Part shown: positions 8,769-16,463 of the stretch, piece by piece
Numbering within the stretch: the first letter of the stretch is position 1
How the letters are laid out: every line of letters starts with the position of its first letter
NCBI GenBank assembly: GCA_947642555.1
Contig: CANRSX010000015.1
Coordinates: 1-64,000, forward strand
Source: an uncultured Roseburia sp.
GTDB taxonomy: Bacteria > Bacillota > Clostridia > Lachnospirales > Lachnospiraceae
DNA: 64,000 bases
Direction of reading: 5' to 3'
Program-made: the position numbers and the translations under genes
The notes under the pieces: model-generated
The model's database searches: none
Seen by the model: the letters and a program-made list of their open reading frames with translations, nothing else
Told to the model about the DNA's origin: nothing

Positions 8769-9881
8769 CTACAAAAGCGTGAACAAGACTGAGCTCAGCA
8801 CCGACAGCGGCACAGCGATGGCGGCGAACAGTGCCCAGAATCTGCCGCGGCTCACGGGCAGCTCACCCACCAGCCTGCCAGTCTGGCCGTTCATGGCAAA
8901 CAAAAAATCTTTGCCGTTCCACTTGGTATTAAGCATCCAGACCGGCATGAGCGCATAGTGGACTTTGCCACGCTTGAGGGAAGTACTGCCCCCCTTGGAC
9001 GTGCAGGTATTGTAGCCCTTCACGGTATCCCGCAATGCGGCGGCCAGAGTGTTCTCGCAGCGTTTGTCAGCCCGCTCCCGGCTCTGTTCTACCGTCACAT
9101 CAAACTTGTCAGCGAGAAAACCGGGCAGATATGCCGTGGAAAAGGGTTTCAGTTCTGTATAGTCATAGGGTTCAATGGAATCCATGTAGTCGTCCGGCAT
9201 CTTGCTGGACGCATCCACCGGGACCTTTTCAAACGCGACGGAACCAGAACGGAAAACGTCATAATGTTCTGTCTCGGTGACCTCATAATCGCCGGATCGG
9301 TAGGTACGGGATCGTGTGGCTGCATACCGGGCATCGCCCTCCGCCTCGCCGTCAAACATCCAGAAAGGGACGTAAACCCCCTTAATCTCCTGGATGTGGT
9401 TCCCGGCGGTAAAGGATTTTGGCAGAAAAACCTTGCCCTTATAGTGCTTTTTAAGGGCCGCGACCGCATCCTCCTTGCTCAGCTTGAATGGAAGCACAAA
9501 ATCGGGCCGCAACATATCGCCGAACTGCCCCGGCATTACGGTGGGGTTCCCGCAATAAGGACAGGATGTGGCGGCGGTACTTTCATCACAGATCAGCTCC
9601 GCTCCGCAGGAAGGGCAGTTATAGGCTTTCATCCCTGCGGCATCCGCTCCCCAGTCACCGCTCAGGCCAGAGGTGTCCCAGCCGTCATCTTCCGCACCTT
9701 GGACCTGAGCTTCCTCATGGGCTTTCACGGCCTGTTCTTCTTTCTGCTGATACAGCGCCTCAATCTCAGAGACCTCGTAGGCGCTCCCGCAGTAATCGCA
9801 CTCCAGTTTCCCAGAGTCCCCGGCAAAGTGCAGCGGGCCTGTGCAGGCCGGACACTGGTAATTTGTTACTTGTGAAGGCAT
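8769..9881 (-). CDS. TFIIB-type zinc-ribbon membrane protein, YdjG-like
   Basis: A 370-residue protein with two zinc ribbons near the start: CPACTGPLHF...CDYCGSAYEV at ~10-37 and CPSCGAELIC...CPYCGNPTVM at ~89-115. The middle has the family hallmark PFKLSKEDAVAALKKH, VFLPKSF, then IKGVYVPFWMFD. A C-terminal transmembrane helix (LFAAIAVPLSVLSSVLF) anchors it, leaving the ribbons cytosolic. Databases often mislabel this family as primosomal protein N'. Length and order match Bacillus YdjG (about 340 residues). The next gene downstream, 16 bases away, encodes the TPM protein, as in ydjGH. Confidence 0.8.
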   Translation of the reverse strand: MPSQVTNYQCPACTGPLHFAGDSGKLECDYCGSAYEVSEIEALYQQKEEQAVKAHEEAQVQGAEDDGWDTSGLSGDWGADAAGMKAYNCPSCGAELICDESTAATSCPYCGNPTVMPGQFGDMLRPDFVLPFKLSKEDAVAALKKHYKGKVFLPKSFTAGNHIQEIKGVYVPFWMFDGEAEGDARYAATRSRTYRSGDYEVTETEHYDVFRSGSVAFEKVPVDASSKMPDDYMDSIEPYDYTELKPFSTAYLPGFLADKFDVTVEQSRERADKRCENTLAAALRDTVKGYNTCTSKGGSTSLKRGKVHYALMPVWMLNTKWNGKDFLFAMNGQTGRLVGELPVSRGRFWALFAAIAVPLSVLSSVLFTLL

Positions 9882-9913
9882 CTTTTATCTCTCCTCCTAC
9901 TGGTTTATCTTCT

Positions 9914-10444
9914 TCAGATCAGCTTGGATCCGCAGTATTGGCAGGACGAAGCCCATCCGGGCCGTATGACATTCTCTCCGCCGCAATGGGGGCAGGTAAC
10001 CGTTTCGTACTGCTCTTTCTGGGCAGCTTTGTTAAAGGCTGTCAGCATGATACGCTTGTTATGCGTATCAAGACTGATGTTTTCTAAGTATCCTTTTTGG
10101 ATCATATGACGTACCTTACGTTCCACGTTCTTTCCGCCAATAGCTCCGGAGAGCTGGTCAAAGGATACCTCCGGCTCAGGGCTGGCGAAGAAGCACTCCG
10201 CCAGCCGATGGGCAAGCCGGCTGGCGCTCTGTCGGCGGACCGGGCCAAGCGTACCCTTCCAGATACACAGGACACCCATTGAAAGCATGAATAGCTCCGC
10301 AAGCACACTGCCCAGGTCAAACTCCAGATCCACCTCGAAAACCGATCCCGCAATGATCACGCCCAAAAGTGCGAATGCCGCCATACGGATCAGTTCCCCC
10401 GTCCTGTAGCCCAGCCGAACTTTTTCAGTCAGGTAAAGCTCCAT
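9914..10444 (-). CDS. Two-TM membrane protein with C-terminal zinc ribbon
   Basis: A 176-residue protein. The ATG at 10444 is preceded by AGGAGG at 6 bases. Two transmembrane helices lie at about 18-40 and 47-63 (FALLGVIIAGSVFEVDLEF, LAELFMLSMGVLCIW). A soluble part follows that reads like a winged-helix unit (SFDQLSGAIGGKNVERKVRH, GYLENISLDTHNKRIML). It ends in one zinc ribbon, CPHCGGENVIRPGWASSCQY then CGSKLI. It lies 33 bases upstream of the YdjG-like gene and probably belongs to the same complex. I do not know a named family. Confidence 0.75.
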   Translation of the reverse strand: MELYLTEKVRLGYRTGELIRMAAFALLGVIIAGSVFEVDLEFDLGSVLAELFMLSMGVLCIWKGTLGPVRRQSASRLAHRLAECFFASPEPEVSFDQLSGAIGGKNVERKVRHMIQKGYLENISLDTHNKRIMLTAFNKAAQKEQYETVTCPHCGGENVIRPGWASSCQYCGSKLI

Positions 10445-10468
10445 ATCAAACCTCCTCAATCAAACTGT

Positions 10469-11434
10469 TCACGACAGGACCCGTAAAAACGAGTCCCGGA
10501 TGGTGTCTTTTGGATACCGACCCAGCAGACACTCCTTTTCTTTCCGGATCATCCCGCCAGCCATCTCCGCATGGCCGCCGCCATCTCCATAACCGTGGAG
10601 CGCATCACGGACTAAATGCCCCGCATGGACAGCCGGATCCTCCGAGCGGACAGAAAACTTGATCCCATCCTCCCGTTTGGAGAATACCACGGCGACCTCC
10701 ACCTCCTGCAGCGCCAGGATGAAATCGGAGAGGATCGCGATCAAAGCATCCGGGCAGGGAAAGGGGACATTGGATATGCCTACCTTGTCGTAGACCTCAA
10801 TGCTCTCGATGGCCGCGCCATATGCTTTCAGATCGTTGAACTCCATGTTGTTGCGCTCCAGCCGCGCCAGCGTTTCCTGGTCACACAGAGGGAACAGGAA
10901 TGCGAACATTTCAATATCCAGTTCCGTCACGCCCCGCGTAAACTGCAGCGTGTCCATTTTCAGGCCATAGAGCAGGGCAGTCGCCGTGTGCCTGTCCGGC
11001 AGGCACGGAAGCTGTTTATAATACTGGGCGATGATCGTGGCGCAGGCCCCCGTGGGGCGGATGTCCTGGTAGCGGTATTCAATTGGCACAAAAGTGGGGT
11101 GGTGGTCGATGCAGGCCACCTCATCCCCAACAAAATCCGTGATATTCCCGCTGTGCTTCTGCGCGTCCACACAGATCACATAGTCTTCCTCGGTCATGTC
11201 CGGACGCAGCTGCTCATAGGGGAACATCTGGATCTGGAACGCCTCCAGCATCTTGGACGCGCTCAACTTGTCGATCCTGCCATCGTAGCAGAGGGTAGAG
11301 GTGATCTCATGCTGGGCCAGAAGGCGCTGTAAGCCGAAGGCGGAGGCAATGGCGTCCGGGTCCGGGAAATTATGGGTCTGTATGTAGATATGCTTGCCGT
11401 GGCATAACGCCGCAAGCTGGTTAAAGTCGTTCAT
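10469..11434 (-). CDS. DHH/DHHA1 family phosphoesterase (NrnA-like)
   Basis: A 321-residue cytosolic enzyme. DHH motifs in order are THNFPDPDAIAS (metal site), VICVDAQKHSGN, CIDHHPTF (the DHH motif proper) and the C-terminal DHHA1 signature GDGGGHAEMAGG. Members such as NrnA hydrolyse nano-RNAs, 3'-phosphoadenosine phosphate or linear/cyclic dinucleotides. Which substrate applies cannot be read from sequence. The ATG at 11434 was chosen over a GTG at 11446, which would sit on top of the AGGAG. Its place inside a lipoprotein and zinc-ribbon block is unexpected; a nucleotide-signal turnover role there is speculative. Confidence 0.85.
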   Translation of the reverse strand: MNDFNQLAALCHGKHIYIQTHNFPDPDAIASAFGLQRLLAQHEITSTLCYDGRIDKLSASKMLEAFQIQMFPYEQLRPDMTEEDYVICVDAQKHSGNITDFVGDEVACIDHHPTFVPIEYRYQDIRPTGACATIIAQYYKQLPCLPDRHTATALLYGLKMDTLQFTRGVTELDIEMFAFLFPLCDQETLARLERNNMEFNDLKAYGAAIESIEVYDKVGISNVPFPCPDALIAILSDFILALQEVEVAVVFSKREDGIKFSVRSEDPAVHAGHLVRDALHGYGDGGGHAEMAGGMIRKEKECLLGRYPKDTIRDSFLRVLS

Positions 11435-11517
11435 TTTCGTATCCACTCCTATCTATTCAACGGTTGCCGCCGGCCTGTCAGCCCTGACCGTTTTTCCTTT
11501 CGTGCGGCAGTGTCAGC

Positions 11518-12399
11518 TTATCTTTGATAGATTCCCACTCCCGCAAGACGATAGAACGCATCGATCAGTTCATTACCAGCATCGATCGGGGCATATATAG
11601 AGCTGCCGTCCGCGAACTCAAATGACGTCTGGTATGAGGTTTCATCAAGGGCGAATATGTCATTGTCCGGCGGCTCTTCATACTCTTTCACTCTTGTAAC
11701 GAGCTGCTGCTCCTTTACGATGCGGAGTATCTCCTCCGCATCGCTCTCTCCAATCCGCTGGTTTTCCACTTCCGTGTGAGCGCCACTGCGGTTGAGTGCA
11801 GCATCAAATGAAAAGAACCAATCATCTCCTTCTTTTTCGATGGTAAACGAATAGGAAGAGGAATGATCCATACAGCTGCTGTGGACGGAAACAGCCCTGA
11901 TCTCAATTTTCTCAGCTGCCTCATAGTGCCTGTCGGCAAGCGCATAGAGATAATCGAGCGTCTTATCACCGAACGCGGTTTCTTTGTCTATACTGCTTCC
12001 ATCAGTGAATGTCATTCCAGAGATGCGCATCGGCGCATCGGATATGTGAAAAAAACGTATCGGCTCACGGTATTTTCTGAGCCGTTCTATTTCGCCTTCC
12101 TCACGAATGATCTCAAGGAATCCTTCTGCATCTTCAGGCGGGATCTGGACGGAACTGAACGATGTGTAATGTTCCTTCCGGCTTCCCACATAGCAGCTTG
12201 CAGAAAAGAGCCAGTTCTCGTCTTCCTTTCGCAGCGCAAAAGAATACACGGGGTATCTTTCCATGCCAGAATAAGAGGTATAGAACGAAACAATCTCATC
12301 GGCAGTATATTTTTTGCTTCCGCTACATCCGAAAAGTCCGGAGAACATCGAGAGGGCTGACACGATAATCATCACTTTACATACATTTTTCTTTTTCAT
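11518..12399 (-). CDS. Lipoprotein of unknown function
   Basis: A 293-residue protein with signal VMIIVSALSMFSGLFGC and AGGGGTGA before the ATG. Two similar halves are visible: YPVYSFALRKEDENWLFSAS in the first and SSSYSFTIEKEGDDWFFSFD in the second. Each is followed by a segment ending in a FADGSS/FTDGSS turn (GMTFTDGSSID, SFEFADGSSIY). The protein is therefore an internal duplication of a ~125-residue domain. Nothing indicates an enzyme. It follows the two-ribbon lipoprotein gene by 17 bases. Confidence 0.8.
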   Translation of the reverse strand: MKKKNVCKVMIIVSALSMFSGLFGCSGSKKYTADEIVSFYTSYSGMERYPVYSFALRKEDENWLFSASCYVGSRKEHYTSFSSVQIPPEDAEGFLEIIREEGEIERLRKYREPIRFFHISDAPMRISGMTFTDGSSIDKETAFGDKTLDYLYALADRHYEAAEKIEIRAVSVHSSCMDHSSSYSFTIEKEGDDWFFSFDAALNRSGAHTEVENQRIGESDAEEILRIVKEQQLVTRVKEYEEPPDNDIFALDETSYQTSFEFADGSSIYAPIDAGNELIDAFYRLAGVGIYQR

Positions 12400-12416
12400 A
12401 ATTCACCCCTGAGAGA

Positions 12417-12698
12417 TTAAAACGATCTGCCACACTCGGTGCAGAACTTTCCCTTGCTCTCCGCTCCGCAGGAGCAGGTCCAGCTAAAATTATCCGGAGG
12501 TTTGGAGAGCCCGCACTCCGTACAGTATTTTCCGGCATTCGTAGCACCGCAGAAACACGTCCAGCTTTCACGAGCGGATTTCGGATATTGATACACGACC
12601 TGATCGCTGTTCTGCCCACAAGCAGCAAGCCCCAGCATACCCATCAGAATACTTATTGTGGCAAAAACCGGTTTTAATTTCACGGTAGTGCAGGACAC
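12417..12698 (-). CDS. Small lipoprotein carrying two zinc ribbons
   Basis: A 93-residue protein with a lipoprotein signal (ISILMGMLGLAAC, Cys about 27) and then only two zinc ribbons: WTCFCGATNAGKYCTECG and WTCSCGAESKGKFCTECG. The same module is repeated at the end of the SPFH protein at 16464. At the DNA level bases 12433-12485 match 16600-16655 at roughly 48 of 55 positions. Zinc ribbons on the outside of the membrane are unusual. Alternatively the signal is a plain membrane anchor. The start is uncertain: GTG at 12698 or 12683, neither with a good ribosome binding site. Confidence 0.7.
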   Translation of the reverse strand: MSCTTVKLKPVFATISILMGMLGLAACGQNSDQVVYQYPKSARESWTCFCGATNAGKYCTECGLSKPPDNFSWTCSCGAESKGKFCTECGRSF

Positions 12699-12724
12699 AT
12701 ACCGCCGTCCGCCGAAGACCCGCG

Positions 12725-14605
12725 CTACTGGAACTTCATGTTGGTGAGAATGATGTCTGGCATCGTTCCCTGGACGCAGTCCATATTCCGCAGGCCGATG
12801 GAAAGGGCGCGGGTGTCATCAATCTGCGCGATATACTCGATCCATTCGTAGCCGATGTACTTATAGGTGCGGCCTTTGAAGGTGATGCCGCCGATCACGC
12901 GATCGTCGATGTCCTGATAGTTTTCAAAGTCGTCCTTGTAGTAGTCGAAGTCCTCCACATTGGTTCTTACCTCGAATCTGATGGCGCCTGCGCCGAAGGC
13001 TGTGGGATCGTCGTTTTCCACCAGGCAGCGCCCCCTATCATCGAACGACCAGCCGGATACCGGGATCTTCGTCATGATCTTGACCTTCACATCGTCGTGC
13101 GCAAACTGGGCAACCTCCACGGAGAAGTCCTTCATTTCGGCGTTTGCAGACGCTGCCTTGTTTGCCTCCGCGGCTTCTGCTTTGACGGTGTCAAGATACT
13201 TCGCAATGGCCTCCTTGCCGGAGAAGCCGCTGGTGTTGTACGCACTCACCGTATAAACGCCCGACTCGTTCTCCTTGAAATTGACGTAGATGAAATGGGA
13301 GTCATCGTCCTTGGATATCCATTTGTAGTAGCGGTAGTTTGCCTTCATGTGGTCGCTGTACTCTTCCTTGACGAACTGACCTTCCACGCCGAAGTAGGCA
13401 ACGATATCATCGTAAGTAGCGTCAAAAATATTATTATTGACCTCGTTCATCCAGACGTAGCCCTTCTGCACCTGCTCCTCAGTTACGATGCCGTCTCCGC
13501 CGGAAGCCGCCGCATCTGGCGGAGTGAGCGGGGCGCTGTCATGCGGATCGAAGTCGTTCGACGGATCTTCTCCGATGGCGTCCGGCATGGACTTACCCGC
13601 GTCAATCAGCGGCAGATACCAGTCGGTATAGCAGTAGGGATAGTCGCTCTCGTCCATGTCCTCCCAGTACAGGCCCCACGGGCGCAGATAGATGTCGTAG
13701 TGGAACTCGTCATCACCGTCTTCATAGTCGCCGCTGATCCAGATCATTTCGTCATAGTCCAAAAGGCCGGGATCGACGATCCAGTCTGCATGCTCCAGGG
13801 CCACGTTTGTGAACCAGCCGCCCTCGGACATCACCGTGCCGTGCTCACCGGTTCCGGCTTCGCTCAGACTGACCTGTGCGGAGGCCATGGGATCGGATCT
13901 TGTGTAGTCCTCGTCCCAAAGCGTGATTGTGCCAGTGTAGTCCGTACCGATGTCAATATCGCCGCAGACATCCCACCAGTTTCCTTCCATGCTCTCATAG
14001 TAGCCATAACAGCCGCTCATCTTCCACCAGCCGTACCAGTCGCCATTCCACCAGTCGAGCAGCGCGTCTCCGGTCCCGGCAGACTGCGCCGTACCGCTCC
14101 CAGCTGATTCCCGGCTGAGTGTGGAGGGATCGACAGTGATTTTACCGTTTTTGTCGCCGAACGCCTCCTCAAAGGTCACTTCGACCTTGCTGGTCGTATC
14201 CGCCAGCACAAAGGCTGTGCGGATCTCAAGGGTCGCACCTGGCGCGACATCCGTAAATTGATCTTCGATCACCGTAGCATCATAGGAGTCCGGATTGGAA
14301 TAGACGATGGCAACCGCCAGCTCCGCACCGTTCTGCATGGCTGTTTCGGAGATCGACCAAAGATAGGAATGACTGTCCTCGCCGTTGTTCGTAAAATCCA
14401 ACGTCAGAACGACCGCGTCGTTTCCATCCGAATCCTCCATGATGCACGCGCCCTTATAGAGCAGCTCATAATCGCCGAGCTTGAGCAAATTGGAGTCTGC
14501 CAGTTCCTTATCTGTCGATTCCTTATTTTTACCGCAGGCGGTGAGACTGAGCAGCATCAGCGCCGCAAGAAGCAGGTACAAAAGTTTTGTCTTCGTTTTT
14601 TTCAT
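12725..14605 (-). CDS. Large lipoprotein with N-terminal DUF5067-like domain
   Basis: A 626-residue lipoprotein. The ATG at 14605 has GGAGGG 6 bases upstream; lipobox LSLTAC. Residues ~38-150 resemble DUF5067 (YELLYKGACIMEDSDGNDAV, TLDFTNNGEDSHSY, VAPGATLEIRTAFVL), an immunoglobulin-like extracellular domain of Firmicute lipoproteins. Residues ~165-340 are very rich in Trp, Asp and Tyr (WWNGDWYGWWKMSGCYGYYE), recalling carbohydrate-facing surfaces. A third region after ~370 (EVNNNIFDATYDDIVAYFG) and a final PsbP-like part complete it. The overall arrangement is not one I know. Confidence 0.75.
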   Translation of the reverse strand: MKKTKTKLLYLLLAALMLLSLTACGKNKESTDKELADSNLLKLGDYELLYKGACIMEDSDGNDAVVLTLDFTNNGEDSHSYLWSISETAMQNGAELAVAIVYSNPDSYDATVIEDQFTDVAPGATLEIRTAFVLADTTSKVEVTFEEAFGDKNGKITVDPSTLSRESAGSGTAQSAGTGDALLDWWNGDWYGWWKMSGCYGYYESMEGNWWDVCGDIDIGTDYTGTITLWDEDYTRSDPMASAQVSLSEAGTGEHGTVMSEGGWFTNVALEHADWIVDPGLLDYDEMIWISGDYEDGDDEFHYDIYLRPWGLYWEDMDESDYPYCYTDWYLPLIDAGKSMPDAIGEDPSNDFDPHDSAPLTPPDAAASGGDGIVTEEQVQKGYVWMNEVNNNIFDATYDDIVAYFGVEGQFVKEEYSDHMKANYRYYKWISKDDDSHFIYVNFKENESGVYTVSAYNTSGFSGKEAIAKYLDTVKAEAAEANKAASANAEMKDFSVEVAQFAHDDVKVKIMTKIPVSGWSFDDRGRCLVENDDPTAFGAGAIRFEVRTNVEDFDYYKDDFENYQDIDDRVIGGITFKGRTYKYIGYEWIEYIAQIDDTRALSIGLRNMDCVQGTMPDIILTNMKFQ

Positions 14606-14638
14606 AGTTCCCTCCAAAATTTACGGAACACAAAGCAG

Positions 14639-14980
14639 CTATTTTTTTGTGAAGGTTCCGCTGATACCGTAACCGGAATTTTCGTTCATGGTGAGGCTGC
14701 TGCCATCCACAGAGAACGTGTAGGTAGACGGATCGCTCCAGCTTTCCAGCGTTACCGTAAGCTGGTCTCCGTCAATGGTATAAGTGCCATCCTGCTTCAT
14801 GTACGCATTCTCCATGGTGCATTTGCCTTTCCCATCGAACGTCCATGTGATAACGCCGTCATCGCCCAGGTCGGCCGACCATGTGCCGGAGAGGGCGTCC
14901 TTGCTGCCTCCACAGGCGGCCAAACTCAGAACCATCGTGAGCGCCAAAAGAAGCGCCAAAGTCTTGCTTAATTTTTTCAT
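14639..14980 (-). CDS. Small lipoprotein, DUF5640-like beta domain
   Basis: A 113-residue lipoprotein with lipobox LSLAAC. Three ATGs stand in a row; the third (14980) is best spaced, 7 bases from AAAGGAG. The mature part is one small repetitive beta domain (SGTWSADLGDDGVITWTFDG, QDGTYTIDGDQLTV, SFSVDGSSLTM-like turns) of the type seen in DUF5640 and similar lipocalin-like lipoproteins. Its gene is followed 33 bases later by the DUF5067 lipoprotein. No active site is visible. Confidence 0.75.
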   Translation of the reverse strand: MKKLSKTLALLLALTMVLSLAACGGSKDALSGTWSADLGDDGVITWTFDGKGKCTMENAYMKQDGTYTIDGDQLTVTLESWSDPSTYTFSVDGSSLTMNENSGYGISGTFTKK

Positions 14981-15010
14981 CATCATGCTCCTTTGTTTTG
15001 TGTATATGTT

Positions 15011-15910
15011 CTATCCATTGACAGCGCCGCCGCAAAATTCACAGCAGCCGCTGGCATTTGGTGTGGTGGTGGCTCCACAGAACGGACAGGTCAGCGCCGT
15101 CTTAGGAGCCGTAGCTGCGGCCGCTTCATTCCTTACCTGCTCCCGAACCTGGAGCAATGCATCCCGGATCTCGCATCCCATCTCCTCATACTGCCGGTAC
15201 TCCATACTGGAACGGACCTCATCCGCATTGGATGTCCGGGAACCGCCCATGAAGGGCCGTGCGCCAGGGCGGGAGCCTCCAGGCATACCAGGGCGGATTG
15301 GCCCCGCGCCTCCGGTGCGGAGGCCGCCGCCCCTGACACAGGGCTGTGCATCCGGCCCGTCCAAAAGGGTTTCCTCATCATTGTCAACAGAAGAACCGTT
15401 CAGCTTGAAGCGGATTTCATTAAAGTATGGGTTGTTGACATTGATCACAATGTAGAAATCATAGGAAAAGGCGTAGCGTCTGGGGGAAAAGCTCTGCCGT
15501 TTCCCCTCTGCATCCTTATACTGGATTTCTGTCTTGCTCTCGTCAATGTCCAGCTTACAGCCAGTCACATCGGAGAAGGACAGTACATCCGGGTTGGCCT
15601 CCTGCCAGTTCCGGGCGGATGTGACCATGAATCTCCCATCATCCTCGTCCAGCAGGACTTTCATGCCCTCGCCTAATGTGCGGGTCACCCGGAACGCCGC
15701 CACTTTCTCCTGGTTGGCTTCCCGGTAAGCCAGCTGCTCTTTGATTTCCTCCACGGTGCTCTGCCTCCGGTCACTGAACCAGGGGGAGAGCTTTGCCGCG
15801 CAGTTCTTACAGCAGTTCCCATCCTCCAGCTTCCGGTTGCCCAACAGCCCGATCTCGCCGCCGCAGATGGCGCATTCCTTTTTCTCAAACAGTTTTCCGA
15901 ACAGTGCCAT
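15011..15910 (-). CDS. DUF4428-domain protein with C-terminal zinc ribbon
   Basis: A 299-residue cytosolic protein. Residues ~12-45 are a DUF4428 zinc finger (CAICGGEIGLLGNRKLEDGN then CCKNC). Residues ~75-180 form a PH/GRAM-like beta domain (MKVLLDEDDGRFMVTSA, SYDFYIVINVNNPYFNEIRF). A Gly/Pro/Arg-rich linker (RPGMPGGSRPGARPFMGGSR) and a coiled helix follow. The end is a zinc ribbon (CPFCGATTTPNASGCCEFCG). DUF4428 proteins often sit beside SPFH proteins in Firmicutes, as here. Role unknown, probably part of the same envelope complex. Confidence 0.8.
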   Translation of the reverse strand: MALFGKLFEKKECAICGGEIGLLGNRKLEDGNCCKNCAAKLSPWFSDRRQSTVEEIKEQLAYREANQEKVAAFRVTRTLGEGMKVLLDEDDGRFMVTSARNWQEANPDVLSFSDVTGCKLDIDESKTEIQYKDAEGKRQSFSPRRYAFSYDFYIVINVNNPYFNEIRFKLNGSSVDNDEETLLDGPDAQPCVRGGGLRTGGAGPIRPGMPGGSRPGARPFMGGSRTSNADEVRSSMEYRQYEEMGCEIRDALLQVREQVRNEAAAATAPKTALTCPFCGATTTPNASGCCEFCGGAVNG

Positions 15911-15956
15911 AATAATCTACCTCCTCGGTGTACGCCACCTCTTTCCTTTATGGTGT

Positions 15957-16364
15957 TTACTCCAGGGGGCCATTCTTCGTCTGGATGGCGCCATAGATAT
16001 ACAGGCCGGGCACAAGCAAATTCAGGATCAGGCTGGTAAAGCTGAACTCTCCCCCTGCGACAAGACCGATGATCATAGAGATGATGCTCAAAACGGCAAT
16101 GATGATGCCCCACTTGATGCAGGCTGCCGCTTTCTGCGGCGCATTGCAGGCACCGATGCCCTTAATGCCCGCGATAAACTGAATGACAGATGCCAGCGTT
16201 ACAATAATGGAACTGGCATAGAGCAGGCCGGTACCTTCTCCAGTCTCCATAAGCGCCGCCAGGGCGCTGATGCCGAGAATGGCGATGATGCCCGCGATGA
16301 CACCGATGACGCCGCCGATAATCATGAGAATGGAAGTGACCTTCAAAAATTTTTGACCTTTCAT
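15957..16364 (-). CDS. Four-helix membrane protein
   Basis: A 135-residue hydrophobic protein with four predicted transmembrane helices (about 8-32, 47-67, 82-104, 109-127) and tiny loops. AGGAGG lies 9 bases before the ATG. The pattern GIKGIGACNAPQKAAACIKW between helices 2 and 3 is conserved in small clostridial membrane proteins of unknown function. It lies between the SPFH and DUF4428 genes and may provide the membrane contact for those proteins. Confidence 0.75.
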   Translation of the reverse strand: MKGQKFLKVTSILMIIGGVIGVIAGIIAILGISALAALMETGEGTGLLYASSIIVTLASVIQFIAGIKGIGACNAPQKAAACIKWGIIIAVLSIISMIIGLVAGGEFSFTSLILNLLVPGLYIYGAIQTKNGPLE

Positions 16365-16463
16365 GTGTATAATCCTCCTGTTTTATGTTTTGTTGATCGT
16401 TTTAGGTGTTATGTCTGTTCGTCCAGCAATCGTAGGGTCAGACTACGGCTTTTCGGCCTCGTT

